DNA from: Photobacterium kishitanii
Lineage (GTDB): Bacteria > Pseudomonadota > Gammaproteobacteria > Enterobacterales > Vibrionaceae
DNA: 64,000 bases
Assembly: GCF_003026355.1 (NCBI RefSeq)
Contig: NZ_PYON01000001.1
Span: 62,001-126,000 of the forward strand
Direction: 5' to 3'
In this document: positions 18,674 to 28,284 of the stretch, piece by piece
Layout: each line of letters opens with the position of its first letter
How positions within the stretch are numbered: position 1 is the stretch's first letter
Position numbers and translations under genes: made by a program
Notes under the pieces: model-generated
The model's input: the letters and a program-made list of their open reading frames with translations, nothing else
Told to the model about the DNA's origin: nothing
Database searches by the model: none

Positions 18674-20056
18674 ATGAGTATTCTTGGACATTTCCAAAAG
18701 CTCGGAAACGCGATAATGTTTCCGATCGCAGTACTGCCTATTGCTGGTATTTTATTGCGTATTGGACAACCCGATCTATTAAATATACCTTTTATTGCGG
18801 CAGGTGGTCAGGCAGTTTTCACAAACCTAGCACTGCTCTTTGCAATGGGTGTTGCTGGTGGTTTCTCGAAAGATAACTCAGCAGCAGCAGCAATTGCAGC
18901 AGCAGTTGGTTACTTCATTATGATGGCCGCAATGAAGACCCTTAATGCCGATGTCGACCCTGGTGTGGCTGGCGGTATTATTATTGGTGTGTGTGCTGGT
19001 CTGTTATACAACCGTTTCCATGCAATCAAATTGCCAGAGTTCCTAGGCTTCTTTGGTGGTAAGCGTTTTGTTCCTATCATCACTGGTTTAGTTGCACTGG
19101 TTCTTGCGTTCGCATTTAGCCTTGTATGGCCTCCAGTTCAAGATGCGATCAACCATTTAGGTAAGTGGATTCTTACTAGTGGTATGCCTGGTGAGTTTGT
19201 ATACGGTGTTGCTAACCGTCTATTGATTCCACTTGGTTTGCACCACATTCTTAACAGTATGGTTTGGTTTGTATTTGGTAACTACACTGATCCTGCTACT
19301 GGTCAGATTGTTACGGGTGAAATCTCACGTTTCTTCGCTGGTGACCCATCTGCAGGACGTATTCTAAGTGGTTTCTTCCCTGTAGTAATGTTTGGTCTTC
19401 CAAGTGCTGCATTAGCATTCTATGTAACAGCTAAGAAAGAAAACAAGAAAGTTGTTGGCGGTATGTTATTGAGTGTGGCATTGACTGCATTCCTAACTGG
19501 TATCACTGAACCAATCGAATTCATGTTTATGTTCCTAGCACCTGGCTTGTACCTAGTACACGCTATTATGATGGGTATTAGTATTGTTGTTGCATCAATG
19601 CTTAATATTCACATGGCGTTTAGCTTCTCATCTGGCTTGATTGACTACGTTCTGAACTACAATGCTCCAGCAGCACATAATTCATGGGAAATCATTCCAA
19701 TGGGTCTAGTGGTTGGTGCGATTTACTTCGTGATCTTTGTTGGTGCAATTAAGATGTTTAATCTTAAAACACCTGGCCGTGAAGATGCACCTGAAGAAGA
19801 TTCAAACCCAGGTTCAGATAGCAAAGTTGATTTGGCACTACAATACCTAGAAGCACTAGGTGGTAAAGATAATCTAACTGATATCTCTGCTTGTATTACT
19901 CGTCTTCGCCTAGGTATTGTTGACCGTTCAATCATCAATGATGCTAAACTTAAGCAGTTAGGCGCTAAAGGTGTTGTAAATGTAGGCTCAAATAACCTTC
20001 AAGTTATTATTGGTCCACAAGCTGAAATTATTGCTAACCAAATGAAAGCAATGTAA
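18674..20056 (+). CDS. nagE: N-acetylglucosamine-specific PTS permease, IICB
   Basis: A 460-residue PTS protein. Residues 1-~365 form the IIC membrane domain (MSILGHFQKLGNAIMFPIAVLPIAG, GGKRFVPI, TGITEPIEFMFMFLAP, FNLKTPGRED). Residues ~385-460 are the IIB domain with the phosphorylated cysteine in ISACITRLRLGI. The sequence follows NagE more closely than PtsG. The IIA domain of E. coli NagE is absent, as described for Vibrio NagE, so IIA-Glc (Crr) must donate phosphate. It imports and phosphorylates GlcNAc, the monomer of chitin. The start at 18674 is preferred because GGAGAAGG lies directly upstream, whereas the ATG at 18662 has no ribosome-binding site. Confidence 0.88.
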   Translation: MSILGHFQKLGNAIMFPIAVLPIAGILLRIGQPDLLNIPFIAAGGQAVFTNLALLFAMGVAGGFSKDNSAAAAIAAAVGYFIMMAAMKTLNADVDPGVAGGIIIGVCAGLLYNRFHAIKLPEFLGFFGGKRFVPIITGLVALVLAFAFSLVWPPVQDAINHLGKWILTSGMPGEFVYGVANRLLIPLGLHHILNSMVWFVFGNYTDPATGQIVTGEISRFFAGDPSAGRILSGFFPVVMFGLPSAALAFYVTAKKENKKVVGGMLLSVALTAFLTGITEPIEFMFMFLAPGLYLVHAIMMGISIVVASMLNIHMAFSFSSGLIDYVLNYNAPAAHNSWEIIPMGLVVGAIYFVIFVGAIKMFNLKTPGREDAPEEDSNPGSDSKVDLALQYLEALGGKDNLTDISACITRLRLGIVDRSIINDAKLKQLGAKGVVNVGSNNLQVIIGPQAEIIANQMKAM

Positions 20057-20118
20057 GCATCATTGATTAAGCAAAATACAGAATTCGCGATTTCATAACT
20101 TCCCCCTATGGTCGCGTC

Positions 20119-20149
20119 AACGGTCTACCTTTGGTAGGCCGTTTTTTTT
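20119..20149 (+). terminator. Terminator of nagE
   Basis: AACGGTCTACC pairs with GGTAGGCCGTT (one G-T pair) around a 3-base loop and is followed by eight T. Confidence 0.88.
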
Positions 20150-20236
20150 ATCTCAAAAAACATCTGTGGACTGTGTATAATCATCGTAATTGAGCTGAAT
20201 AGCGTTAAAGAGTGATAGGCTAAGTCTGGACATTAA

Positions 20237-20914
20237 ATGAAAATATTAGTAATTGAAGATGATCTTACAACCCGTGAATTTGTTGCTCGAGGATTACGAG
20301 AGCATGGGTTTGTGGTTGATGAAGCTGAAGATGGTCATCAAGGATTAATGATGGCAACCAGTTGTGAATATCAGTTGATTGTTTTAGATCGAATGTTACC
20401 GCAATTAGATGGCTTAAAAGTTTTAGCGGCACTAAGAGCCACTGAAAATCAAACTCCAGTACTTATATTAAGTGCGATGGACAGTGTCGAAGATCGTGTT
20501 GTAGGGTTAACCGCGGGAAGTGATGACTATCTGACTAAACCGTTTGCATTAGCTGAACTAGTAGCACGCGCGAAAATTCTGGTTAAACGGAGCCAATCTA
20601 TTGCTACTGTTTCGTCCGAATATAGTTATGACGATCTACGACTAGATATTAAATCGCATCGTGTATGGCGTGGCTCTCGACTGATTAATTTACAACAAAA
20701 GGAATTCTTGTTATTACAATATTTAATGGAACATGTTGAAAATGTGGTTTCTCGCATGAGCCTGTTTGAATCTGTTTGGAGTTACCATTTCGATCCGAAG
20801 ACCAATGTCATTGATGTTCATATTGCTAATTTACGTAAAAAATTAGAACAAGAAGGTGAGCCAAGTTTAATTCATACCGTTCGAGGGGCTGGTTATGTCT
20901 TACGCCGGGTCTGA
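20237..20914 (+). CDS. OmpR/PhoB-family response regulator
   Basis: A 225-residue two-component response regulator. Receiver domain 1-~115: acidic pocket EDD at 7-9, phosphorylation site D51 in VLDRMLPQLDG, and conserved K101 in LTKPF. The winged-helix DNA-binding domain (~128-225) ends VIDVHIANLRKKLEQ and HTVRGAGYVLRRV as in CusR/PcoR/QseB-type regulators. It works with the kinase encoded directly downstream, whose start lies 20 bases inside this gene. The stimulus is not evident; metals and cationic peptides are common for this subfamily. Confidence 0.9.
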   Translation: MKILVIEDDLTTREFVARGLREHGFVVDEAEDGHQGLMMATSCEYQLIVLDRMLPQLDGLKVLAALRATENQTPVLILSAMDSVEDRVVGLTAGSDDYLTKPFALAELVARAKILVKRSQSIATVSSEYSYDDLRLDIKSHRVWRGSRLINLQQKEFLLLQYLMEHVENVVSRMSLFESVWSYHFDPKTNVIDVHIANLRKKLEQEGEPSLIHTVRGAGYVLRRV

Positions 20915-22232
20915 AAACCTGTCGCGATCAACCATTTTTAAAGTGTTGATGTATTTTATTACCTGTGTCGCTTTTATATTTATTCTATTTATTAATCAGG
21001 TAGTCGTTAGTTCTGAAACGTTTTATCATCAGCAATTGAAGCGTGATTTGGTTAATGAAGCCAATTTGTTCACGATGATGGTGAATAAAGGTGATACTTC
21101 TGGATTGTATAAAACAATAGCGCAACGTAAAAAAAACAATTCTACATTTAGTTATGTTGTACAGCCGATAAAACAGATCACTGATGATCCAGCTATGTAC
21201 CCAGCAGCATCATTTATTTTTGGTCGCGGTAAAACTAGCCAGCTATCACAAGTCGTGACATTACCTTTGGGGATGGAGCTAGTAATAAGAATTAATCCGG
21301 AATTTATGCGTTCTTATCGGCAGACAGTTATTCCGATGTTACTTTCAGGCATTGCTGTTCCGGTTATCCTTATGTTGGCTGGCGCCTCCTTATTTGCGAT
21401 TGTGATTCTAAAAAAGTTAGCCCGTGTGAATCATGGTATGAATCGGGTTATTTTAGGTGAAAAAGGGGTCAAGCTGCCAGTTAGTACTAATGATGATGAG
21501 TTTGATGTATTGACTATTCATCTCAATTTTTTGATTGAACAGGTAGAAAAAAAAGAAACTTCGCTTAAAGCGTTATCGGTCGGAATGGCACATGATTTAC
21601 GAACGCCTATTGCACGAATGAAACTACGTTTAGAGCGATTATTGACACAAGAAACTTCACCACATACGCAAGAATTAGAAGCATGCCACGATGATTTGGA
21701 AGTTTTATTGGGCATGTTTAATGGTATGTTAGAAATTGCAAATTTAAACAGCGGTAAGCAGCAGATAGATAAGGAATGGGTTGATTTATCTCAAGTGTGT
21801 CGCGATGTAGTTGAATTTTTATTACCTATTTCAGAAGAGAAACAGCAGCAACTTACGTTTCGAGAAGATCAGCCATATCGATTACAGGGAGAGCCAAGTT
21901 TATTATTTCGGGCAGTATATAACTTGGTTGAAAATGCAATTAAATACACACCAGAGCAGGGTGTAATTAAAGTGATCGTTGATCATTTTGGTATTGTGGT
22001 TACTGATAATGGCATGGGTGTATCAGACGAAGATAAAGAGCTTATTCGTGAACCGATGTTTCGTGCTGATCGTAGCCGTACTCATCAAGGATTTGGCTTG
22101 GGGTTATCATTAGTTGAAGCTGTGGTTATTCGTCATAATGGCGAATTGGTTTTCAGTGATAATAATCCAGGTTTACGGTCACGATTATATTTACCGTTAG
22201 CGTCTGAATTAGTTTCAAAGAGCAGTGAATAA
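20895..22232 (+). CDS. Membrane sensor histidine kinase, partner of the OmpR-type regulator
   Basis: A 445-residue inner-membrane kinase. TM1 at ~15-36, a periplasmic domain at ~37-142 without cysteines or obvious metal ligands, TM2 at ~145-170, HAMP linker to ~220, dimerisation domain with phospho-accepting H233 in GMAHDLRTPIARMK, and an ATPase domain with N box (NLVENAIKYT), D box (VTDNGMG) and G box (HQGFGLGLSLVEA). The start ATG overlaps the regulator gene and has GAGGGG upstream, so the two are translationally coupled. A bidirectional terminator follows. No other target gene lies in the operon, so the regulated function is unknown. Confidence 0.9.
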   Translation: MSYAGSENLSRSTIFKVLMYFITCVAFIFILFINQVVVSSETFYHQQLKRDLVNEANLFTMMVNKGDTSGLYKTIAQRKKNNSTFSYVVQPIKQITDDPAMYPAASFIFGRGKTSQLSQVVTLPLGMELVIRINPEFMRSYRQTVIPMLLSGIAVPVILMLAGASLFAIVILKKLARVNHGMNRVILGEKGVKLPVSTNDDEFDVLTIHLNFLIEQVEKKETSLKALSVGMAHDLRTPIARMKLRLERLLTQETSPHTQELEACHDDLEVLLGMFNGMLEIANLNSGKQQIDKEWVDLSQVCRDVVEFLLPISEEKQQQLTFREDQPYRLQGEPSLLFRAVYNLVENAIKYTPEQGVIKVIVDHFGIVVTDNGMGVSDEDKELIREPMFRADRSRTHQGFGLGLSLVEAVVIRHNGELVFSDNNPGLRSRLYLPLASELVSKSSE

Positions 22233-22253
22233 TACGCTAAAATCACATGTAGC

Positions 22254-22286
22254 AAAAAGCCCAATCGATTTTCGATTGGGCTTTTT
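22254..22286. terminator. Bidirectional terminator between kinase gene and DUF3581 gene
   Basis: A 14-bp perfect stem AAAAAGCCCAATCG / CGATTGGGCTTTTT with a 5-base loop. Confidence 0.9.
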
Positions 22287-22309
22287 GTTGGAAAGAATCG
22301 TAAGACTTA

Positions 22310-23026
22310 TTAGCGATTGATAGCGTTAAATTTATCTTTACGTTCGTTAAAACGTGAAACTAAATCATCAATACCATCTTGGCAATAAGGTTTTAATCCA
22401 CTCATTAACATACGTTTACTACCCGTACCAACAATCTCTCCATTTTCCTTAAAGCAGAAATGAAGTGTTACGCTACCGCGTTTACCTTCCACTTCAATGA
22501 TAGAGTCAGTTAATTCAACGGTTGGCGCTGTAAGATCTAAACGTGTGAAATCAAGTTCCATACATTCATAGATCACTAATGGGCGAGTTGGATTGATCAT
22601 GATATCTTTTGATTTCATCAAAGGTACCATGATGTGAGGGAAGTTCATCCCAGAAAATTGCACATAGTTTTTAGTGACTTGTGAAATTAATACATTATCC
22701 GTTGTTGTTTCACCACTGCGTATTACATCCATGTAGACTTTACCCTTACAGTCGATAACAGCTAGCTCTGTAGGGGATTTAATGTCTATAAGTAGGCAAC
22801 TTGATTCATTGATCATGCCTGCAAATTCGAAACGCATTTTTTGGCTAAGGCCAACATTAGCTAAAAGAACCGAAAAAAGCAGATCGCCAGGTACACAAAA
22901 ACGCTTGTTATCTTCATCGTGAATAGGGTTAAAGTCACCGGCTACGCGTTTTGCAAAATGGCTTGCTTGCTCACGAGTAAAAGATAATTCACCATCGTTA
23001 TTTGAATAATATGAATCTAAAAACAT
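22310..23026 (-). CDS. DUF3581 family protein
   Basis: A 238-residue soluble protein matching the DUF3581 family of marine gammaproteobacteria, recognised by the N-terminal motif ASHFAKRVAGDFNPIHDEDNKRFCVPGDLLFSVLL. The DFNPIH signature resembles the hot-dog fold of MaoC-like hydratases, where the Asp/His pair is catalytic, so an acyl-CoA or acyl-ACP substrate is conceivable. No function has been established to my knowledge. It is monocistronic. Confidence 0.8.
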   Translation of the reverse strand: MFLDSYYSNNDGELSFTREQASHFAKRVAGDFNPIHDEDNKRFCVPGDLLFSVLLANVGLSQKMRFEFAGMINESSCLLIDIKSPTELAVIDCKGKVYMDVIRSGETTTDNVLISQVTKNYVQFSGMNFPHIMVPLMKSKDIMINPTRPLVIYECMELDFTRLDLTAPTVELTDSIIEVEGKRGSVTLHFCFKENGEIVGTGSKRMLMSGLKPYCQDGIDDLVSRFNERKDKFNAINR

Positions 23027-23155
23027 GTTTACTTATAATACCTAAAAATAAGACTGTAGCTATTCTACAACATAAATATCACTTTAATGGTCTAGCCAGA
23101 TGATATTAATGTAAATACATATATTGATAAAATAAATAGTAAAAGTACTGGACAT

Positions 23156-23193
23156 AAAAAAGCCAAGTAAATCTAGTTGAGCTTGGCTTTTTT
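23156..23193 (-). terminator. Terminator of the tup-mob-moe operon
   Basis: AAAAAAGCCAAG / CTTGGCTTTTTT stem with a 14-base loop, 20 bases beyond the stop of the mobB-moeA gene. Confidence 0.85.
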
Positions 23194-23212
23194 GGGAGGA
23201 TGCTTTTATTTC

Positions 23213-24997
23213 TTATAAGCGTATGTCGAGTGGAATCACTGTAACTTTATCGCCAATTTGAGCATATTCTTGTTGTGGTGGAATCTCTATTAGGCAATTA
23301 GCCTCGCTCATTGAGCGTAAAATACCAGAACCCTGTGAGCCAATAGTTTGTACGCTAAGACGACCATTGGCATCCCATTTAAAATACCCACGCAAATATT
23401 CTGTTCGTCCAATACGAGAACGTAGCGGCTCTGCTGCAATAGCAGTATATGTTTGTGGTTGCCAATGTTGATAACCTTGCTGTTTGCGAATTGCTGGCTC
23501 AACAAATTGTAGGAATGTCACCATTACGGCAACAGGATTACCCGGTAAACCAAAGAATGGAATACCATTAATATGACCAAAGGCTAATGGGCGCCCTGGA
23601 CGCATATTAATTCGCCAAAAATTAATTTCACCAAGTTTATCAAGTACCGTTTTGATATAGTCCGCATCACCAACAGACACGCCACCAGATGATAAAATCA
23701 TATCAGCCTGTTGGCTAGCTTGGAGCAATGTGGCTTCCAGTGCAGCTTCACTGTCTTCAATGATTCCTAAATCGACTACCTCACAACCTAAACCCATCAG
23801 TAAAGCAAATACGCTATAGCGATTTGAATCGTAAATACAGTTTTGTTGCTGAGATTCGCCAGGTGCTTGTACTTCATCACCCGTTGAGAAAATAGCAACT
23901 CGAATAGGGGAGTTGATGGTGATTTTATTAAGCCCAAGTGACGCTATCATTCCAAGTTCTGGTGCAGTGATTGTTTGTCCTTTTGCAACCGCCACTTGAC
24001 CAATAGCGAGATCTTCACCAGCTAATCGCACATTTTGACCAGCTTTAATCGCACCCATACTAAGATTGAATGTGACAGTGTCACCATCTTGCTGTGCTTG
24101 CTCACGCATAATGACCGTATCTGCATCTTGTGGAACTGGTGCGCCAGTCATAATGCGGACAGCTTCACCGACTTGTAACGGCTGTGAGTAATGATGTCCA
24201 GCCAAAACCTGACCGACAACAGTATAACTATTTAGCGCTATATCGGCGCTACGAATAGCATAACCGTCCATTGCTGAATTGGTATGCTGAGGTACATTAA
24301 CGGGTGAGTGAATATCAGTATGTACTATATGACCCAGTGCTTGTTTAAGCTCAACCGTTTGAGGATTTTCAAGTGGTTTTATTTGATCAAGAATGCGTGT
24401 ACGGCCTTCATTAACTGACAACATACCTTGTGGTTGAATATCATCACAGCTAGCTATTTGGGTTTGATGAGATTGTGATGATGATTGGCAACTGAACTGA
24501 ACCACAAAATCTGTTAATTGGTCGATATCATCTATATTTATTTGCGGTAAGCTTGAATCTATTTGGGTATCACTTGCAATCGCAATAATATTGCTATCAT
24601 CTTGATATAACCACGGCTTATTAATGATTTTCCTGCGTAATTCAATTTTTGGGAAATCAAGTTTTTTAAATCCTTCAACTAAAATGAGATCGAGTTGGCT
24701 TTGATCTAATTGGCGAATCAAATGCGGTAAGGTCGCTTCAGTTGCTGGTGTTTCTGTAATTAACGCACGACGATACCGAGAAGAGATTAGCATTTGAGCC
24801 GCACCCGCTTTTCGCAATCGGTAGCTGTCTTTACCTTGCTGATCAATATCAAAATCATGGTGTGCGTGTTTGATTACGGCGACACGGAGGCCACGTTCGA
24901 CTAATTTCGGTAATATCGCTTCAATAAGGGTTGTTTTACCTGTGCCACTGAATGCAGCAAAGCCTAATAAGGGTACTGATGCGTTAATTTGATTCAT
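23213..24997 (-). CDS. MobB-MoeA fusion protein for molybdenum/tungsten cofactor maturation
   Basis: A 594-residue fusion. Residues 1-~165 are MobB, a P-loop GTP-binding adaptor with Walker A FSGTGKTT and the [12 protein letters not shown] and LVEGFKK motifs. Residues ~190-594 are MoeA, the molybdopterin molybdotransferase that inserts the metal into adenylated molybdopterin: [46 protein letters not shown] and [13 protein letters not shown] are all present. The ATG chosen has GGAG 8 bases upstream and overlaps the mobA stop by 14 bases. It is the last gene of the operon with the tungstate transporter, indicating that the metal goes into a pterin enzyme, here probably the formate dehydrogenase nearby. 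Confidence 0.92.
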   Translation of the reverse strand: MNQINASVPLLGFAAFSGTGKTTLIEAILPKLVERGLRVAVIKHAHHDFDIDQQGKDSYRLRKAGAAQMLISSRYRRALITETPATEATLPHLIRQLDQSQLDLILVEGFKKLDFPKIELRRKIINKPWLYQDDSNIIAIASDTQIDSSLPQINIDDIDQLTDFVVQFSCQSSSQSHQTQIASCDDIQPQGMLSVNEGRTRILDQIKPLENPQTVELKQALGHIVHTDIHSPVNVPQHTNSAMDGYAIRSADIALNSYTVVGQVLAGHHYSQPLQVGEAVRIMTGAPVPQDADTVIMREQAQQDGDTVTFNLSMGAIKAGQNVRLAGEDLAIGQVAVAKGQTITAPELGMIASLGLNKITINSPIRVAIFSTGDEVQAPGESQQQNCIYDSNRYSVFALLMGLGCEVVDLGIIEDSEAALEATLLQASQQADMILSSGGVSVGDADYIKTVLDKLGEINFWRINMRPGRPLAFGHINGIPFFGLPGNPVAVMVTFLQFVEPAIRKQQGYQHWQPQTYTAIAAEPLRSRIGRTEYLRGYFKWDANGRLSVQTIGSQGSGILRSMSEANCLIEIPPQQEYAQIGDKVTVIPLDIRL

Positions 24998-25577
24998 GGC
25001 GTACTCCAAATTGTGATAATTCCTCTGGGGTATTAAGGTTAATGAAGGCATCTGCTTGGTCGCTGAAATCAACGGTGATCATATTACATTGACGATAAAG
25101 CAAAATGATTTTGCGATCACCATTGGCTAAAAAGGCTTCTAGTTTAGGAAGAATACGGCGATGAAGCAGTGTCACTACCGGTTGAATATGCTCACCGTTG
25201 TGAGCCACTGCGATATCAGTATCGGGTTGACATGCTGTAGCCATTCGAGCAACTAAATCATGGGGTAATTGCGGACAATCACAAGGCACAAAGCCAATCC
25301 AGTCGTTATTAATGTGATGCAGTGCAGCGTGCATTCCACCTAATGGGCCAGGGTAGTTTTCAATGCTATCACCGAAGACATCACCGTATTGGCGGTAGAT
25401 ATCCTGATTACGGTTAGCGTTGATACTGATATGTGATGTTTGTGGTGCAAGTGTATCAATAACATGTTGAATAAATGGCTGGCCTGCAAGTTCAATCAAG
25501 CCTTTATCGTTGCCCCCCATACGGCTGGCTTGGCCACCAGCTAAAATTATCCAATGGGTCTGTTCAGGCGTAGGCAT
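24984..25577 (-). CDS. mobA: Molybdenum cofactor guanylyltransferase MobA
   Basis: A 197-residue nucleotidyltransferase that attaches GMP to molybdopterin, giving the bis-MGD cofactor of the DMSO reductase family, to which FdhA belongs. The N-terminal [16 protein letters not shown] is the GTP-binding loop. [10 protein letters not shown] and [10 protein letters not shown] (metal-binding aspartate) follow as in E. coli MobA. The start is chosen at [15 protein letters not shown], with AAGGA suitably upstream; a longer frame lies inside tupC. It overlaps both neighbours by 14 bases, so tupC, mobA and mobB-moeA are coupled. Confidence 0.92.
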   Translation of the reverse strand: MPTPEQTHWIILAGGQASRMGGNDKGLIELAGQPFIQHVIDTLAPQTSHISINANRNQDIYRQYGDVFGDSIENYPGPLGGMHAALHHINNDWIGFVPCDCPQLPHDLVARMATACQPDTDIAVAHNGEHIQPVVTLLHRRILPKLEAFLANGDRKIILLYRQCNMITVDFSDQADAFINLNTPEELSQFGVRHESN

Positions 25578-26277
25578 AATTATCCTTATTGTTTTTGATA
25601 TTTGTAACGAGTTGGAGATCGGCTCGTTCAATTAATTGAGTATCATTGATTGTCCACTGACGACGACAAAGTGCAGTCAGTGCATTCTGCTGATGGCTAG
25701 TAATGACCAAACTGGTGCCACGTGACAATAAATCTTCCGCTAGAATAACTTGGCGATTGATGGATTCTTGATCCATGCTGGCACTAGATTCATCCATTAA
25801 TAGCACACTGGGTTTGAGTACCCATGCTCGTGCCATTGCTACACGTTGGCGTTCACCACCTGACAAAACAGAAATATGTTCATTAGCAAGCGTTTCAAGA
25901 CCGACCATACGCAAAGCATTAATGGCTTCATTACGGCGCTTTTGACGGTCTTTAATTGCAAATCTTAGCCCATAGCATACATTGTTAAACACTGTTGCAT
26001 CAAACATATACGGCGTTTGATGGAGATAGATGATACTCCCTTCATAACGGCCACTAAAGAGCCGTCTAAAAAAAGTATGCTGATGAATATTAATACTGCC
26101 AGTGGTGGGTTTTTGTAAGCCAGCTAACACTTTCAATAATGTTGTTTTCCCAACACCATTATCACCGGTTAAATAGATAGCTTCTCTAGGGGCTAAATTA
26201 AGCAGTGGAATATGAAACAGTAATCGACTTTTAAAACGGACTGAAAGGTCGAGTGCCTGAATGGATGCATGAGTCAT
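25564..26277 (-). CDS. tupC: Tungstate ABC transporter, ATP-binding protein TupC
   Basis: A 237-residue ABC ATPase with Walker [11 protein letters not shown] (about 38-47), the signature [14 protein letters not shown] and Walker B SVLLMDES, then the H-loop TSHQQ. It lacks a C-terminal TOBE domain, as is usual for TupC and unlike ModC. Placement between tupB and mobA gives the assignment. It drives tungstate import with TupA and TupB. Only 14 bases separate it from tupB. Confidence 0.88.
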   Translation of the reverse strand: MTHASIQALDLSVRFKSRLLFHIPLLNLAPREAIYLTGDNGVGKTTLLKVLAGLQKPTTGSINIHQHTFFRRLFSGRYEGSIIYLHQTPYMFDATVFNNVCYGLRFAIKDRQKRRNEAINALRMVGLETLANEHISVLSGGERQRVAMARAWVLKPSVLLMDESSASMDQESINRQVILAEDLLSRGTSLVITSHQQNALTALCRRQWTINDTQLIERADLQLVTNIKNNKDNYAYA

Positions 26278-26291
26278 AATGAGGCCTCGGC

Positions 26292-26993
26292 TTAGTTAGT
26301 GCGCAAATGAGCTTTGCCACGGGCAATAGATAAAATAAAGTTTAGACCTAAGGCTAAAATAAGTAACACCATTCCTAAGGCAACACCTTGAGCAAATGCA
26401 CCTTTTGAGCTTTCAAGGGCAATTGCAGTCGGAATATTTCGAGTTGAATTTAAAATATTACCACCCACCATCATGGAGCAACCGACTTCAGTGATTACTC
26501 TGCTGAAAGAAGCAACAATCGCTGCAAGTAATGGAAATCGGCTTTCCCACATTAAACTCAGTAATGCACGTGGATAACTAGAGCCTAAGGTGAGTGCTGT
26601 TTCCCATGCGCGACGATCGCTATTTTGAAATGCCGCATGCATCATAGAAATAAGTAAAGGAAAACAGATCATTACTTGGCCTAAAATCATCGCTTTTTGA
26701 GTAAAGAGCATTTGCCAATCGCCTAATGGCCCTGCTCGTGATAACAACATGTAAAGTAGTAAACCAATCACTACCGTCGGCACTGATTGTAAGGTATTCA
26801 TTAAAGAGAGTATTAGCCAACGCCCTGGGAACTTACCGTAAGCTAATGCGAAGGCAATTAAGAGCGAGGGAATAATAACTAAGGCGATGGCAAAAAGAGA
26901 CACTGAAAATGACACTCCGACAATGCCCCAAAGTGCGCTATCGCCGCTAAAGAGAAGTTGAGTCGCTTGCTGAGTTGTCTGCCAAATATTCAT
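26292..26993 (-). CDS. tupB: Tungstate ABC transporter, permease TupB
   Basis: A 233-residue permease with about five or six transmembrane helices and the ABC-permease coupling loop (AWETALTLGSSYPRALLSL, an EAA-type motif near residues 130-148). Segments SVPTVVIGLLLYMLLSRAGPLG and SRVITEVGCSMMVGGNI follow the TupB/WtpB pattern. It forms the membrane channel of the tungstate importer with TupC. A 160-base gap separates it from tupA, with no clear terminator. Confidence 0.88.
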   Translation of the reverse strand: MNIWQTTQQATQLLFSGDSALWGIVGVSFSVSLFAIALVIIPSLLIAFALAYGKFPGRWLILSLMNTLQSVPTVVIGLLLYMLLSRAGPLGDWQMLFTQKAMILGQVMICFPLLISMMHAAFQNSDRRAWETALTLGSSYPRALLSLMWESRFPLLAAIVASFSRVITEVGCSMMVGGNILNSTRNIPTAIALESSKGAFAQGVALGMVLLILALGLNFILSIARGKAHLRTN

Positions 26994-27153
26994 GCTAATG
27001 TTTTTTTTAACCTAAAAAGTACGCCGATGATGTCATCATTAATGTTATTAGCATTAAGTCTAAGGCCCTATGCTATAACTGTGATCCCATAATGTTTTAT
27101 GTATCAAATAAACAATCATCGACGAAATGTCATATTAAATTAAGTTGTTATCG

Positions 27154-27978
27154 TTATTGTGTTTGAGCATCTGCAACGAATAATTGCTTACCGTGGCGTT
27201 GGTAATTATTGATTAACTTTTGGGCTTTTGGATTCACTAACCAATCACTGAATGTTTTAGCACCTTGGTAGTTAAGATCTGGGTAACGACTAGGATTAAT
27301 CAAAATAACTTGGTATGGGTTAAATAAACGCTTATCGCCCTCAACCATAATTTCCAGATCAAGTTTGGTTTCATAGGCTAACCATGTGCCACGATCAGTT
27401 AATGTGTAGGCCTGTAATTCAGATGCCATATTCAGGGTTGGTCCCATTCCTTGGCCAACCGCTTTATAACCACCGAAATTAGGTTCTATTTTTGTTTGCG
27501 CCCAGATATTGAGTTCTTTTTTATTGGTCCCTGAATCATCTCCACGAGATATAAACACAGCGTTATCCGTAGCAATTTCTTTTAATGCGTGTGCAACATC
27601 TTTATCGCCTTTAATTTTTGCTGGATCATTTTTAGGACCGACTAAGACGAAATCGTTGTACATTAAATTACGCGGTAAAACCCCAAAGCCTTTTTCAACA
27701 AATTGGGCTTCTGATTGTGGTGCATGAGTCATAACTAAATCAACATCACCATGTTCACCCATACGTAATGCTTTGCCTGTGCCTGCCGCTAATACTTCGA
27801 CCTTATAGCCTGTGTCTTTAGTAAATACAGGTAATAAGTAATCGAGTAATCCTGAGTGATAAGTGCTGGTGGTCGTCGCTAGGCGCACTGTTTTGTTCGC
27901 TGTTGTTTCTGTGGTTGCATAAGCCATGGTTGCTGATGCGCAGCTAAGAATAACGAAAGTGGTTTTTAATAAGTTCAT
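27154..27978 (-). CDS. tupA: Tungstate-binding periplasmic protein TupA
   Basis: A 274-residue periplasmic binding protein. A signal peptide ends near YATT, and the mature protein starts with VRLATTTSTYHSGLLDYLLPVF: the TTTS motif is the oxyanion-binding signature of TupA proteins. Later VLAAGTGKALRMGEHGDVDLVMTHAP and ISRGDDSGTNKKELNIW complete the site. It captures tungstate with high selectivity over molybdate in characterised homologues. The start is ATG 27978 with AGGA upstream; a TTG one codon earlier is possible. It is the first gene of the operon, with a perfect sigma-54 consensus 126 bases upstream. Confidence 0.92.
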   Translation of the reverse strand: MNLLKTTFVILSCASATMAYATTETTANKTVRLATTTSTYHSGLLDYLLPVFTKDTGYKVEVLAAGTGKALRMGEHGDVDLVMTHAPQSEAQFVEKGFGVLPRNLMYNDFVLVGPKNDPAKIKGDKDVAHALKEIATDNAVFISRGDDSGTNKKELNIWAQTKIEPNFGGYKAVGQGMGPTLNMASELQAYTLTDRGTWLAYETKLDLEIMVEGDKRLFNPYQVILINPSRYPDLNYQGAKTFSDWLVNPKAQKLINNYQRHGKQLFVADAQTQ

Positions 27979-28103
27979 CAACGTTCCTGATCGATTGGTT
28001 TACATTAAAAAGTCTTGAGATGATAAGTCGTTAGTGCTTGATGCCTAAAAAGTGCGGCAAAATGACTCACATCATCTTAATAAATAGCGCTGCTCAGCTA
28101 TAA

Positions 28104-28118
28104 GCAAGTAAAGTGCCA
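28104..28118 (-). promoter_or_regulatory. Sigma-54 promoter for the tup-mob-moe operon
   Basis: On the minus strand TGGCAC-TTTAC-TTGC matches the -24/-12 consensus TGGCAC-N5-TTGC at every fixed base. It points at tupA, and the predicted transcript would start ~115 bases before the gene. Confidence 0.8.
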
Positions 28119-28242
28119 TCTTTCGAATGTTGATGAATAAGGTTAATTATGTGATTTAGGTATCAATTATTACATGGAATAGGTTAAAGATAACCGAAGT
28201 TAAACAGAATGATAAAACAGTTTTGACTTAATGATTAGCCGT

Positions 28243-28257
28243 GAGACAAAATGTCGC
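28243..28257. promoter_or_regulatory. Candidate enhancer site for the NtrC-type regulator
   Basis: GAGACAAAATGTCGC is a near-perfect palindrome around GACA-AAA-TGTC, 125 bases upstream of the tupA sigma-54 site and just before the regulator gene. Related sequences recur near 38.9 kb. Confidence 0.5.
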
Positions 28258-28284
28258 AAATTTTAATTCGGTTAAAATGTCCCT

